Source: Cercophora sp. LCS_1
Lineage: Eukaryota; Ascomycota; Sordariomycetes; Sordariales; Lasiosphaeriaceae
NCBI GenBank assembly: GCA_036250225.1
Contig: JAPZLL010000065.1
Span: 84,287-148,286, forward strand
DNA length: 64,000 bases
Reading direction: 5' to 3'
The notes below the pieces were generated by a model, which ran no database searches, was not told the DNA's origin, and saw only the letters and a program-made list of their open reading frames with translations. A program made the translations under genes and the position numbers. Shown here one piece after another: positions 1 through 12,922 of the stretch (position 1 is its first letter; each line of letters starts with the position of its first letter).

Positions 1-2137
1 GCATGCGTCCACTAGCAGCGGCGATTGAACCCAGCAATCCAGGGGCTTACCGTATTTCCCGAGGCGAAACCTTTCAAGTCTTGCTGTTGGTATTGCCAAG
101 GTGGTGACTAAAGAATCCGAACGGTGATCAGGCAACACGGCTTCAACGGTCTTAGTTGGTAGGCTTAGTCTTCAACACGCAGCAAGATATAATCTACCGT
201 GATGATGACCTTCTAGTCGAGTATGACATCTGGGTGGTGCTTGGCATCTTGGAGCATCGAGTTAGCCCCCTCTTTCCAGAGGGTTGGCCCTCTGGATGTG
301 CCAGTGTGTGGTTGTCTCGTCCGTTCAGAGACTTCCATGAACAAAAGTCCAATTACTGGGTGTCGATCCGGGCGGAGGTGAAGGTCCGGCATTTGGGATC
401 TGCAGGTACACCTATTGTTTCAACCGGCTGATGACTAAGAATGTTCTCGATTACTCGTCGATCTGGGCTGGGCTGGCTTGGAGGCGAATGGTTGCCACGC
501 GTGCCAAGAACGACTCCCAAGCAGCCGGGAGCGAGCAAAACGGCCCCGTGATGGCCGTTATTGCTTGGTCCCGCCTTTCTGGGAGTCTAGACTCGATCCA
601 TCGGGAGGGGGTGCCGAGTGCCCCTCTTGAGCAAAGAAAAAAAGAAAAAGGTGTCATGTCATGGTCGTCATGCTGCGAAGGTTTGTGGTTTCTGGAGCGT
701 AACCGATTACGTCATTCACCAGGCCGGAGGCCAATCCGGGCGAGCCGCTGGTCGATGCGGGGAAGTCACAACTGTCTGCAGTGCCCAAGCGCCAATTGCA
801 GAGCTCGTCCTGCAACGTCATTTTATTTGTTGTCGCTTTGTACGAACGGTCGAGGCATTCCCGTAATCCCATGATGCCAGAGACCAAGAGGGTGGTGACA
901 TCGATGGGTAATATATTACGTGTGTCGGCCCGGCTCGCGAAGGGGTCGCTTTTTGGGCGCAAGCTCGCGATCCGTTGGGCACTCCCGCATGCCTGCACCA
1001 CGAGCAATTGGCCAATTTCGCAATCTTGCACGAGACGGCGGCAACGCTGCCTCTTCCCGATCCCTTATCGCGATTCTAGCGCTGCGGAGAATTCAATTTC
1101 CCTGCACGCACAGCACACCCGGACAAGCAAGCATCCGCCCTGTTTGTGTCTACGCCGATAGCCCATATCTTTGCGATCCGATCCCCTCGACTGCGCTCTC
1201 GAACAATCGGCTTGTGCCTGCGCCATCCATCCACGTATCTCTGCTCTAGCGTTTGTCTCGGTGTTGCTCGTAGGTCGCCTACTTTCGTTTGGTCCAGTCG
1301 CAGCCAAGCTGTTGGCCGAAGCGGTGAGGGCATGCAGCCGGAGCAGGGGTCTGTCCCCTCCAAGCCGGCACCATTCACGCCTTCCTTTCCCGCGATCAAG
1401 CTTCCGATCCCCACTGCTTGCAGCTGACCCCGGATGTCGTCGTCTCCTTTTCTCATCAGACCACCGCCTGATACTTCTTTCCGGCTTTCCCACCTTGTCC
1501 CACCGGATTTTTGTTGCTGCTTTTTCACCCTCGTTGCCCGCTGACCACCGTGTTTCCAGACGTCAAGGTTTCTGATTGTGCCAATTTCGCAGCAAATTGG
1601 TCCTCCACTGGACGACACTGCCACAAGAAGCGCTCGGACAGCATCCACCACGACCCCACACGTCCTCCGAGGCATCTTGCTTGGTGACGACAATTGGAGA
1701 TCACCGGAAAGTCAAAGATTCAGGCCGACCGTGCATCACACAGCTCCAGGCCCTCCGGCACGACTTTGGACACGCTGGTTGCGCCGTAAACAGCGCGCAA
1801 CCCCACCATCAGTCGAGTTACGAGTTTCGTCCCATCTTGACATTGGTCAATCCGCTTCCACGCCCGCATAATCCGCCCATTCTCCTCAGCCCACTCACCG
1901 TTGTTTGGTGTCCACGCCATAGGGAAGAGCCGCCGACGCTTCCCAAGGCATCCCAGCCCTGGGCGCCGTGGTCTCGCTACAGAGACACGCACATCGACAT
2001 TCGCAACAACCTTTTTTTTCCCCCTCTCGCCGCATCCTCAGCTTCCGATGAGCCCGTCAACACCAAACCCAAGACACAACCGATATACGATCCGCCTCCG
2101 GGTACCAAGGCCAGCGTCGCGCCCCGACGCAGACGAG
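1..2137. other. Upstream intergenic region, no supported gene
   Basis: Open frames here are short, overlap each other on both strands and show neither motifs nor a consistent intron pattern. From about 1,450 to 2,050 the + strand becomes rich in C, T and A, as expected for the promoter and 5' leader of the gene that follows. I see no RNA gene or repeat. Confidence 0.5.
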
Positions 2138-2689
2138 ATGGCCGCACCAGCTCCCGTGTTGCCCAACTCCCGCCAAACAATGGCGAGCATGGCGTCGCTA
2201 CACCACCACAACCGCGATCTTGCGCTCCAGAAATACCTGCTGCTCCAAGAACAGCACAAGTCCCTCCGACAGCATCTCGACGAAATCCGTCCCCTCCACT
2301 CTTTCGGCTCGACTGCAGCAACGAGCCCAGTCGCATCTCCAACGAGAACAAACTCGACGACCAGCATGTCATCCGCAAGCCCGACGTCACCCTACCATCA
2401 TCGCTACCACTCGTCGTTCCGTCGAACTTCGCTCCCTTCGGGGATATCATGGGGACATGGCACCGAATTGGAGACGGTACCGGACGAGACTACATTGGCC
2501 GAGGTGGCGATGGAGGAAGCCAAGCTCTGCGACGTCAACGAAGGGATCAAACGCACTCTGACCGAACTGCTCAATTGTGAAGCGGTGCGGTCCGATCAGG
2601 CCTTCCGTACCTGGGTCCAGTGCCGATTGATGGATACGGAGCGGGAGCTACGGAGCGGTAGGAGGCGACGAAGTGCCCCTGAACCTTAA
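2138..2689 (+). CDS. Small coiled-coil/Ser-rich conserved fungal protein, function unknown
   Basis: A single-exon frame of 183 residues from the ATG at 2138. An in-frame ATG at 2048 would add 30 low-complexity residues; I prefer 2138 because the sequence after it looks structured. Visible parts are an amphipathic helix around residues 20-45 (LALQKYLLLQEQHKSLRQHL), a Ser/Thr/Pro-rich middle, and a C-terminal helical block of about 60 residues containing KRTLTELLNC and WVQCRLMDTERELR, ending in a basic tail. The C-terminal block resembles, from memory, a conserved but unnamed protein of Sordariomycetes. No signal peptide or membrane segment is present, so it is probably cytosolic or nuclear. 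It lies upstream of, and on the same strand as, the cyclophilin gene. No function is assigned. Confidence 0.65.
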   Translation: MAAPAPVLPNSRQTMASMASLHHHNRDLALQKYLLLQEQHKSLRQHLDEIRPLHSFGSTAATSPVASPTRTNSTTSMSSASPTSPYHHRYHSSFRRTSLPSGISWGHGTELETVPDETTLAEVAMEEAKLCDVNEGIKRTLTELLNCEAVRSDQAFRTWVQCRLMDTERELRSGRRRRSAPEP

Positions 2690-3555
2690 ATTGCAGTCAG
2701 CGTGCTCATCGGCCGTGTTCATCGGCACTATCCGTGGCGCTTAGCACACCATCGCCGTCCCTCAGATCGGAAGGGGCCGCCCGCATATACTTGGCTTTTT
2801 GTTTCTGTTTAGCTGGGAGTTGGGGTACTTTTTTTTTTTTTTTGGTCTCGCTCGCGCAGCACATTTTATTGTTATTATTATTTTTTGGAAAACATGACGG
2901 GATTCGCGGAGAGGGAGAGCTCTCCGGGACGGAGAGCACATCATGCCGGGAAGCGTGCATAGCAAGGACGTCGCTCCAGTTTGGCTTTCGGGATTCCCGG
3001 GCATTGAGCATGTTTGCGTCACAAAAGTTCCACGGCCTCTCACGTTTTGGAGGGCCAGGTAAATACGTTGTAATACTGTTTGCCGATGTATGACCAACGC
3101 ATCAGTCGGCAACTCTGCATCTTCGGCTGTCGCTTCTTTCAGTATACATGGCATGAAACAGCATAGCGAGATGGCCATCGCAAGAAATGTTTTTTAATGA
3201 CGGCAATACCAATGCGTATCAAGCTTTACTTTACTCTTATCGCCGTTTTTGTCTGTCATGATCATGAACATCTCATCCGAAACATTTTCTCGGACCCGAT
3301 GATTGCCGCCGCAGCCCGGCCGGTGTGAGTGGGGCTCTCAGACCCTAACCCTGCAGTGCAGTCGCGGTTCTACTTTTTGGCATCTGTCGCGTCGGCAGGA
3401 ACTCACCGCAGAATTCTGCCGACGATCACCGCGCTCCGCCAGCGCCTACCAAAGATTGCGCCGTAACTGGGACAGTTTCCTTCGACTCTATCAAACATTA
3501 CCCCTCATAAATTTGTTCAGAAGCATTCTGCGCCCGCGCAGCCTTGACCCCAAAG
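2690..3555. other. Intergenic region with poly-T tract
   Basis: No supported gene. A run of about 15 T lies near 2,829-2,843, followed by a TTATTATTATTT stretch that probably belongs to the 3' end of the upstream gene. The last 250 bases before 3,556 should hold the promoter and leader of the cyclophilin gene. Confidence 0.5.
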
Positions 3556-5081
3556 ATGTCGGTCCTCCTCGAGACCAGCGCGGGCGACATCGTCATCGAC
3601 CTGTTGGTCGACTACGTCCCCAAGATGTGCGAAAAGTATTGCTTCCCAGTGTTTCCTCTCCCCCCATTCTCCGCTAACTTTTATATAGCTTCCTAAAGCT
3701 CTGCAAAGTCAAATACTACAACTTTTCCCCCATCCACTCCGTCCAAAAATCCTTTTCGTTCCAGACCGGCGATCCCCTCGGCCCCATGGCGCCCCAGTCC
3801 GACGGCGGCACTTCGATATGGGGACGCCTCTCGGGCGATCCCACCGACAGGACGTTCCCTGCGCTGTTCCACCCGAAACTCAAGCACCTCGAGCGCGGCA
3901 CCGTGAGCATGGCGACGGCGCCGCACCCTTCCGATCCCGAGACACGACTCGCCGGCTCACAGTTTATCGTTACACTGGGGGATAACACAGATTATCTTGA
4001 CGGGAAGGCAGCTATCTTTGGGAAGGTAGTAGAAGGATTTGACGTGCTGGAGAAAATCAACGACGCCATCGTCGATGACAAGGGTCACCCGCTTGTTGAC
4101 ATTCGCATCAAGCACACGGTTGTCCTCGACGATCCGTATCCCGATCCGTCTGGGCTGAGGGAGCCGAGTTCGTCGCCGCCGCCGAGCAGGGAACAATTGG
4201 CTACGGTGCGAATCGGCGAGGACGAGGAGCTGCTAGACGAGGAAGCAAACGAGGAGGCGGCGGCCGAGGCAGAGAGAAGGAGGAGGGAAAGAGAAGCCGC
4301 TGCGCAAGCTCTGACGCTTGAGATGATGGGAGATCTGCCGTTTGCCGAGGTCAAGCCGCCAGAGAATGTCCTTTTCGTCTGCAAGCTCAATCCTGTCACG
4401 ACCGACGAAGACTTGGAGTTGATCTTTAGTCGGTTTGGCAAGATTCTCAGCTGCGAGGTTATACGCGACAGGAAGACAGGGGATAGCTTGCAGTATGCGT
4501 TCATCGAGTTCGACAACAAGGAGAGTTGCGAGGAGGCATATCACAAGATGGACCAGGTCTTGATTGACGACCGACGGATTCACGTGGATTTCAGCCAGAG
4601 TGTCAGCAAGCTCAGCGAGGTTTGGCGCAGCGAAACCAACACGAAGAGGAAGAGGGCAGCTGTTGGCAAAGGAGGTTGGGGCGGTGTCAAGGAGCTGGAG
4701 AAGTGGAGGAAGTATCGCGAGGAGGAGGATGCGCCTGGTGACGACCGACACTACAAGATGGTGCATGGCATGGAGGAGATGCGGGGCCGGCACGGGAGAG
4801 ATGATCGTGCGAGGGAAGACGGGCCGACAGACGACAGGCGGGATGGCGGGCGTAACACCGACCGCCAGCGTGACGACCGCCCCCGCAATCGTGAGAGGGC
4901 GCCTGGGGAGCGCCGGAGTCGAAGCCCACGGCGAGATCACTACCGCGGGGGCCGAGACAGTCAGAGACACCGCGATGATCGGGGCTGGGACGGGCGAGAC
5001 CGACACGATCGCGATTACGGGGGGGATAGGGACAGGAGAGACGGAGACAGAGACCGAGGCCGCGATAACAGGCGCAGATAA
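3556..5081 (+). CDS. cyp6: Peptidyl-prolyl cis-trans isomerase-like 4 (cyclophilin + RRM)
   Basis: Two exons, 3556-3635 and 3689-5081, with a 53-nt intron (GTATTG...TATAG, CTAAC branch site) give 490 residues. Residues 1 to about 165 are a cyclophilin domain (MSVLLETSAGDIVIDL at the start; GSQFIVTLGDN in the active-site half). An acidic linker with an E/A-rich helix follows. An RRM is centred on residues ~235-320 (RNP-like ENVLFVCKLNP and LQYAFIEFDN). The C-terminal ~120 residues are rich in Arg, Asp and Gly, like the RS/RD tails of splicing-associated proteins. This order and length match the PPIL4/Cyp6 (S. pombe Rct1-type) family, nuclear cyclophilins tied to transcription and pre-mRNA processing. 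The domain name is firm; the nuclear role is family knowledge. The gene appears intact. Confidence 0.93.
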
Positions 5082-8000
5082 GACCATGACCCCGCGACTC
5101 CACGCATCGTGCGGCTTTGTCTTCCTAGGCAACGGCGTTGACGTCAAGGATGCCGCAGATGAGTGTTTGGGACTTTAGTAATGGTATTATCTCACACACA
5201 GCTGGTCCTCGGTCAGGCCTGACTCTGCTGACCACGCGTAGATTGCCAGCGTCGCCGTCTCCATCGCGGGCAAGGAAGGCGCATCGCTTCATCCTGTCTC
5301 CGGACCACACGCGAAACCTCCCCGACGGATGCAGCGCACACGGCCCCTACAGCCCGGCGCGTCTTCTTATCTGGCGGTGCATGGAGCGCCTGCGTCACAG
5401 CATAGATTACCGCACATCTTAGCGCGTTCCCATTCCAACGCAGGCTCGCCTTGAGATGCAACCAAAGAATCTCGTGCTTTCTGCCACCTCATTTGGAGGT
5501 CGCAGCGCTGTTGAGGTCGCACGCTGTTTGCGCGTTGCAGCAAGTGGTCAAAACGTCATGATCGGGCAATATCCACAACGCGCGCGGACGCTTGTCCTAC
5601 AGCACAGGCCTCAACTGTCCATCAGTTCCCCGCTTTCCTTGAGCATGTGTCTCCATCGGCCAGAACAAACAGGCGCTTCTGGGGACGGCCCACCTCGGTC
5701 TAGACCGAGCCTCGAATGGAGCCAACTGGAGCCGGACGCTTCTTGGCCCCCAGCTTGGATGCTGGGGCCGGGCGCCATGACCAGCAGGATAGGGGCATAT
5801 GAATATCGAGATCAATATCCCCGACCCCGGACTCTTGTCGATCAGCCGCCTTACCGAACCAAGCGCCGGCCTGGGCTCCATCTAGACCGCGCACACAGTG
5901 CCATTGCTTCCTTCTTCTTCTACACCAACGCCCATCCATCCATCCATTCATTCATTCGTCCTCCGGTGCTCGTGACACAAGGACAAGGACGTTGCCCATG
6001 ATCCAATGCTTGCGAGACGGTCGGACCGACCTCGCACACGCTTTGTCTCCCTCAACATGAGCTTGGACGAAAAATGGCCCAGAGACAGGTTCCTTGTGTC
6101 ATGAAATTCTTTGTTCTTGTTCAAGAAGGATGTCTCTGCTATCTTGGTCACACTAACTCGACTGAAAGGACGAGTCTAATCAAGTCAGCCTTGTTTGCGT
6201 GACGCATATATTCCTGGTGGATTGTTGTTTTCCCCCCAAGGAGAGAGGGGAACACAACGGCTGGTTTGACGATGAGAGGGGAAGCCGGAGGATGCTCGGC
6301 GCCATGACACTGTTACCCTCGATTGTTACCCGGGCGAATGCCAGCCGAGAGAACTTTTTTTTTTCTCTATCTCTCTCCCTTTTTTGTGTGTGACACGGGT
6401 TGCGTATGCAGAATGTACAGGCAACGAATGACGCCCGCGATGTCTGGTGTGTGAAGAAAAAAAAAGTCAACTAGTTCCGATGGTCTATGTGTCCGTCAGG
6501 GGTGCTTGTGTCAAGTAAATGGTTCACCCCTCTTTCCTCCTAGCGGAATCGGCACCGCGAATCCTTTCTTTGCCCTCACGGACGCGTCCCCGGACTTGAC
6601 CCCCGGACAGCATCCCGGACTGGGGAGCAGAATGGACCGTATATGGACTGTAGGCCAGACTGTGTGTGCCTTGACAGACCAAGGAGTAGAAGGACCCAGC
6701 CAGCCTGTATCCCCTGAACACAACACCAGCGCGGCGAGGGCTACGCTGCATGCACCGCGCAGCGGTTGGCGAATGATATGTCCTGTCCTTGGAGATGAAT
6801 GGAGAGGAGGGATGATGTGGTGTCACGAGTACGACAGCCGGATAACCGCAGCATTTTTGTGTTGCCATTTGATTGAGGAAGGGCTGGCTGGTGCCGGGCC
6901 CGGCCCCGGTCCTGGCTTGCTCCTGGTCATGGCGCGTTGACAATTGTCAGGGCTGCGGGTTGCCGTTGCGTTGCTGTTGAAAACCTTCCGGCCTGCTAGG
7001 TATGCTATGTGCTGGGGTGGTATGCGGAGGCGGATCCGGACTTGTGGTTTATGCATGGACTGTTGTCGTTTTTTTCGAGGCTGGGGATAAGGGACGGACG
7101 GTGAGAGATCGACACAGTGCAAGTTTGGATGAGATCGAGTTATGGAAACTGAGCAGATGGCTTGATGCAGCGAGGCCGATCGACTAATGTCCCCCAGGGC
7201 AAATACGAGTTGAAAATGATAAACCCCTGTCGGCCATGTGCTCGGTGAGCCTCGTCTAGACAGCTGGGGCGAGTCTCGGCCGAGGTGTGCTTCATCGAGG
7301 CTATCTTTTTTTTGTTCAGGTTAGGTTTAATAAAGATGCAGAGTGAAAAACAAAAACCACGCGTGTTTCAGAGGGGCCATGTCTTGATTTTAGTATGTGG
7401 CACACTATTTCTGTCTCGGCGGTCTTTGTCTCTTGCGTCGTCGGTGTGTATGTGTGTGTGAGTGAGCTCCGAGAGATCATAGGGGATACTCGGTAGGTTG
7501 AACCGTTCGGCAGGTAGAGAATGGGGACGCCGGACCGAAGGGGGGAATCCGAGTGCTCTTGGACGTGCCGTGTCAATCGGCTTTTGTCCAACCAGGGACG
7601 GATAGGGACATGGCGGGATGAGGGGACGGGGTTGCTGCAGATCAGGGGATTCCACGAAACTGGTCGGGCAAATCGGATTCACGGCGACGTCCAGGTGGAA
7701 AGGGCAGAAAGAGATCGATCACATTTCCAAGGGGCTGATTGCGAGGTTGGGGCGAGAAACAATGTGAGATGTTCAGGGGCAGGGCATGCAGATGGACGGC
7801 ATGGCACAGGGCTGGCGGGGGTGAGCAAACAGCGAAAAGATGTTTTCTTTTGGCCGGGATGGCTAGGACCCAGTCACGGTCTCGGCTCTCATCATTTTGT
7901 CTGGGCAGCCACAGTAGGAACTAGAAAGAGACAGTAGGTAGCTAAAGCAATAAGTGCTGTGCATGCAAGAGTGGGTTCTGGGCAGGGCAGTGCCGGTGTG

Positions 8001-10116
8001 CCAAGCTACGTTGATACTGATCAAACACGACAGGGAGAGGCGGGAGGCATGAGAAGTGGCGCATCACATGTGGAAAGGAATTAGCCAATGGGCATCTCCC
8101 AGTTTGTATCCGTTTGACTTGACAGTTTATTGTCTTGCTGGACTCGTAGAGACGAAAGACTCGGCGACAATCGGAGCTCGGCGCAATTAGGTAGACAGAC
8201 GTGGAGGTAGACAGACGGCGTTCGATGTCGATGTTGGTGTTTTTGGACACGACGACGACATGCATACTGTGGCACTACAGACGGCCAAGCATTACGAGTG
8301 CCGGTGATGCGCCGTTGCAACGACCTGGTGACGACGTGACGTTTTCCAGCATTGATGCTACCACGGCCAGGCTGGTTGGTGTTGACATTTAACACTGACA
8401 CTGACAATGACAATGACAATGATTGACTGGTGCGGGAGCTGCCGGCAAAGGGCATTTTGTGGGGGTTTCCACACCAGGCCTTCCCCTTTTCAATCCGTTT
8501 GCTCCCATGGCGTGACGTGCGGGGTGCTGGGTGCTGCATTCAATGACAATTACAAGCAAGCCTTAGCGAGAGGGGCGTGTTTGCTAGTCTGTCAGTTGCG
8601 ACGGCCAGACTCGTCGATTCTAGCTGAGAGCTATCACAGATTCACAGGGCGTGCCGTCATGAATGGCATTGTTACGACTGACAGGACAGACAGGCCACAG
8701 CACAACAAGACTTGCACTTGGCTGGATTGAGCCACCCATGACGCGACACACGACGGGCGAAGGCTCACGCAGTAGGTGGGGGTTGCACAAGCAGCCAAGG
8801 GCAGAACTTGTGTGTGTAGAGGGGCGGCCACTGGCATGGCTGCTGTCCTGTCAGATTCGCGTCCTCTGCCTCGACGCCATCATTGATCTCGCCGTGTGCT
8901 CACCGGGGAAGCAGGGCGAGATGCGACTTGGGGTACCACTGCTGCAGGGTGAATATTTGCAAATCAGTGTAGTAGTCTTAGGTAGGTAGGCTGGTTGATT
9001 ACGTGCAGGACTTTGCGGGTTGCCACGCTGCGAAGGCGTCGGCGGATTCGGCATGGCGTCTTCGGCCCTGCTGCTAGAGAAAGGGGCCCTGTACAATACT
9101 TGCATGGGTGGGTACGTACTTATACCCCGGTGGGCTAGCCTCCAGCTGCACTGTTCCGATGGGAAACTGGCCCTTGTGGGTGACTGGTGCACAGCAGCAT
9201 ACTAGATGGGCTGGGGGGTGCTGTTCATGTCCTTGTTGCCCCCGACCTGTCCGCGCTGTCATGTTCAAGCCTGTACCACAGTGTGGCCAAACACAAGACC
9301 TGGACAGATAGACAGACAGGCAGACACGCCCGGCAGGCACTGTTGACCGGAGGGCCTTGAGATGTCGGCTGCAAACAGAGGAGAGCGAGCCCTGTCCGGG
9401 TCCAGAGCCTCAAACCCATGTCACACGGGGACTTATAAGTCATCGCCATCTTCAGTGCTGCGTGGCATTCCCCCCCCCCTCCGAGAGATTCGACACTTCT
9501 CGTCCTTTCTGCCCTGTTCTGTCCTGTCCTGTAACCAGTCCACTCACTTTTTACCTTGGTGTTCGCTCTTGGACCCTGGATCTGGCTTGAGCACGAGGTA
9601 CTCCGGTCGTTTTCTTCAATATTGATCAGTCTTCTCCCACCACCTCGCTGGACATTGATACAAGTCCGCAGCTGCTGCTTCAGATTATTAGCCTGGACCT
9701 GGTTCTACCGCGCTGAGACAGGCCGGCGACATTGGCTCAGCCAGACGCTGCTCCTCCTCCTCCTCCTTCACCGAGTGTCAGCCCGCCCCACCGTCCGTCC
9801 GCCAGGTGTGTCTCATGCTGCTCGTGCGAGGTGTACATGTCCATGTTCCAGGTTGCTCACAAAGTATGCCTACGTCAGTCCCTTCCCACCCATCACCCAG
9901 CATCAGAACTCGTCGTTCTGGCTGCCCTGTCTCGCACCGGCGCCCCAGCGGACTCTACCCGGCCCCCGCAGTGCTTTGAGAGCCCCTCTTCGACACGGTT
10001 GCGGCCGATTCGGACACACAGCCAAGAATCGCTCTGTGATCGGCAACGTCGGACAATTGACCCTTTTGGTTTCAGCACATAGGTAGACGGACAAGAGACT
10101 GGACTGGGACTGCAAA
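5082..10116. other. Five-kilobase gene-free region upstream of the Zn2Cys6 regulator
   Basis: About 5 kb without a convincing coding frame. Open frames under 190 codons overlap on both strands and lack recognisable domains. Scattered poly-T, poly-A and CT-rich patches, a short tandem array of TGACAA units near 8,393-8,425 and a C-run near 9,470 are the only local features seen. Its position ahead of a transcription factor suggests an extended promoter, a long 5' leader or a non-coding transcript, but the sequence does not show which. Confidence 0.5.
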
Positions 10117-10389
10117 ATGGTGTCGCAGGCGTCGTGCTATAATACGGGTGACGGCGGCAGCAGACGTTATAATCCCCATAACCGCGCCTATCCGCCGCCG
10201 CCTCCCTCTTACATGGGATATCACGCGCGATCACGCTTCCACCCCTCCTCGCATGCCAGTGACGGTAGGTCCTCGGTCACCATGACAGACTCGCAGCTTG
10301 ATCTCGACTCACCCCAGCAGCGCAAGCGGATTGCCGTGGCAGTAAGTCATCCCGTGTTTTTATCTCTCTTTCTTTTTTTTCTTTTTCTT

Positions 10390-10421
<32 letters not shown>

Positions 10422-11529
10422 TTTCCTTCCTTCCTTTTGTGCCCTCGTCTCCCATCATCACCCTATACCCCCTTCCATCCCAACCACTAACACAACCTAG
10501 TGCGGCCGCTGCCGCAAGCGCAAAATCCGGTGCAGTGGCGATATGGGCCAAGGCCAGCCGTGCCTGAACTGCAAGAACGCCGGGGCCGACCAATGTTTGT
10601 TCCTGCGTGTGTCGTCGCGCGAGGCCCCCTTTCTGCCGTCGGACGGCCCGAACCCAGCAGAGCACTTCGGCTACTCGGTCTCAGACGCACGCGTGATGGC
10701 CTCCCGTGGCCCCATGTCCATGGGCACCACCTACCACCCTGCCCAGGGCCATGCATCGCCCGGCGACGTCGACGTGCTCCCCTACCGCGGTCCACCTCAG
10801 CCATACACACCCACGTCAACCACGTCTCCCTACGGCAAATACTATCCGTCCTACCCGGCCTACGCCCCAACCGGCACTACATGTGCCGATGATTTCGACT
10901 TTCTGCCCCCTCAATCCGTCGATCCCATGCCGCTGCTGCCGTGGCGTCCCCAGACAACAAAGCCGTACGCACCGCCGTTGTACCATCTTGATACCACTTC
11001 TTCGTACCCCTACGCCAATATCGTCCACCGACCTGCGCCCGAATACGCTGAGCAGCCCACAAGCCGTCTGCTTCCCGACCCAGCACGGACATACTCCAAG
11101 CCGCCCGCGGCCGGTGTAAATGCCCTCGCCGAAGCAGCCAACTACGTAAGTGCCTATGACGGGTCGGGCCTCAACTACCCTCCCTCCTCTACTAAGGAGG
11201 GTTACGTCTCTGCAACTGGCGGCGGCGCAGCAGGGGACAGTTTATTTGGTGATTCTGAGCGGAGCTTGCAGACACAGGCTGGAGGGTTCCACATGAGTAC
11301 CTATTCGTCTAGCAACGACGGCCCAAGACGGGAACACGTCAGTGTGAGTGCCGGTGGTGGTGGCGGTGCTCCGTTGGCGAATGGACACGCCTATGCGCCC
11401 AGCGAGAGTGCGTATGCGCCTGCATTGGGGTATGCTGGTCCGCCTCACGGTGCTGTTGTGAGGAGTAGGAGCGCGGATGGGGTTGATGCGAGGGGCGTGC
11501 AGGGTGTCAGTGCTGGACAGAGAAGCTGA
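10117..11529 (+). CDS. Zn(II)2Cys6 transcription factor
   Basis: Exons 10117-10341 and 10501-11529 (intron 10342-10500, GTAAGT...CCTAG) give 417 residues from the ATG at 10117. The intron falls immediately before the first zinc cysteine. The binuclear cluster reads CGRCRKRKIRC, then nine residues, then CLNC and a last Cys seven residues on (C-X2-C-X6-C-X9-C-X2-C-X7-C), followed by FLRVSS. The N-terminal 75 residues are Pro/Ser/His-rich; the remaining ~300 residues are Tyr/Pro/Ser-rich and mostly disordered, with no fungal-specific TF middle domain visible. It is therefore probably a DNA-binding protein with a low-complexity activation region; the target genes are unknown. A second in-frame intron (11146-11196) is possible and would remove 17 residues. 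The 5-kb gene-free region upstream fits a heavily regulated gene. Confidence 0.85.
10370..10436 (+). repeat. CTTT/pyrimidine microsatellite inside the first intron
   Basis: Within intron 10342-10500 there is an uninterrupted pyrimidine stretch made mainly of CTTT units, shading into CCTT units at its 3' end. It lies between the donor and the acceptor of the Zn2Cys6 regulator and makes this intron (159 nt) longer than most others in the window. Confidence 0.85.
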
Positions 11530-12922
11530 GCTTCCTCCGTTCCATTCTCCCACCACGCTCCTTATTTTTTCCCTTTTCCCTTTTTGGTTTTTGGTTTTGG
11601 ATGGAGTTTTTTGTGACTATCTCTTGGGATCCAAGCTGTTGGTCTACACTGGCGTTCCGTCGTGCATGTGGATACTCCAATCCTCCCTCCTTGTGCGACC
11701 ACACCTCATCTTATGTCCCTTTTCAATTCTGCATGTCGATCTCATCTTTCATGTCCTGCCGGGCGACAGACGGAGAGAGAGAGAGAGACAAGGAACCCCG
11801 TTCGGATCGACACACAGAAGCACACGACAGCGCCACAATCTATTTTGAAACAGCAACACGGCATGGCATGGCTGGACGATATTCGTTGCGTGTCCGCAGT
11901 GCGTCGAATGGGCTCGTGTTCTGTTTTTGGTTCTGACACTGTCCTTCGGACGAGGCTTGCAAGTCGCAGGGACATGCAGCTAGGCAATCCGGGACCCGAT
12001 AGGAGCATCCTGGGGCCTGCAGCTCGGCCCGAGGCTCGCCCCTGTTTCGTTGGCTGCCGTCGATTCCCTTCGGGGATGTCGGAAACAAGAGGGCTGCGTG
12101 GCACGAAAATCGGAAGAGGCATTGTTCCGCTTTATTCTTCATGTTCAGCTTTGTCGTCTCGACTTATCACCGGCCGCGTCTGGTCTGCCGCCTGGGAATG
12201 CTATCGTACCCGAGGCAACACACTCCTTTTCTTCTCTTATCCTCCATGTACACAGTGACGACAAAAGTATTTCTTGATTTCGCTCGGTTTCACTTCTTTC
12301 ATGTCGGCTTCTCTTCTTCAACCAGGGGTGCGGCAAGGCTGGCGTCAGCAGCATGTTCCTTTTTTTCCGACTCGGCTTGGGGCTATCGCTTGCATTCATG
12401 ACGTGCAACGATTATGATCAGGCGTGTTGGCGTGGAGTGGCGAAGTGTCTGTCTGTCGGAATCGTCAGTCATCGAGAAAATGGTGTTGGGGCGGACAGTT
12501 GGTTAGTTGACCGGGGGTGTACATGGTGATCCCTTTGGCGTTTTTGTCTTTAGTCTTGGGTTGCGGGTTCGGGATAGGAAAGGAACAGAAAGGAACCAAA
12601 AACAATTAGGTAGATCTGATAAAGTTTAAACGATAATAGCTGCTTGCTTTCAGTCTTGGGCCATCCGGCTTACAGGGATATTGTTCTTAGCAAGTTGTTT
12701 GCTCGGTCGTGATAGACGAGGAAAGGGCCGTCGATGATCTTATCTTTCTTTTGTGGTTGGGCCTGAAGCAGATGTGAGATAGGGAGTTTGGACGAGGTGG
12801 TCAAGGTGGGGGTTCCACGTGACTTGGGCCACTGGGCGGGACGACCCGCACCACCACAACTCAACTTCATCCCATGTCACAACAACCCCCCTGAGTTCGG
12901 CAGGACACAAATCTCCGGAAAC
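11530..12922. other. Intergenic region, no supported gene
   Basis: About 1.4 kb between two + strand genes. Frames on both strands are short and overlapping with no motif. The first part is T-rich (TTTTCCCTTTTCCCTTTTTGG near 11,565-11,590) and probably 3' UTR of the regulator; the last ~150 bases hold the promoter of the methyltransferase gene. Confidence 0.5.
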
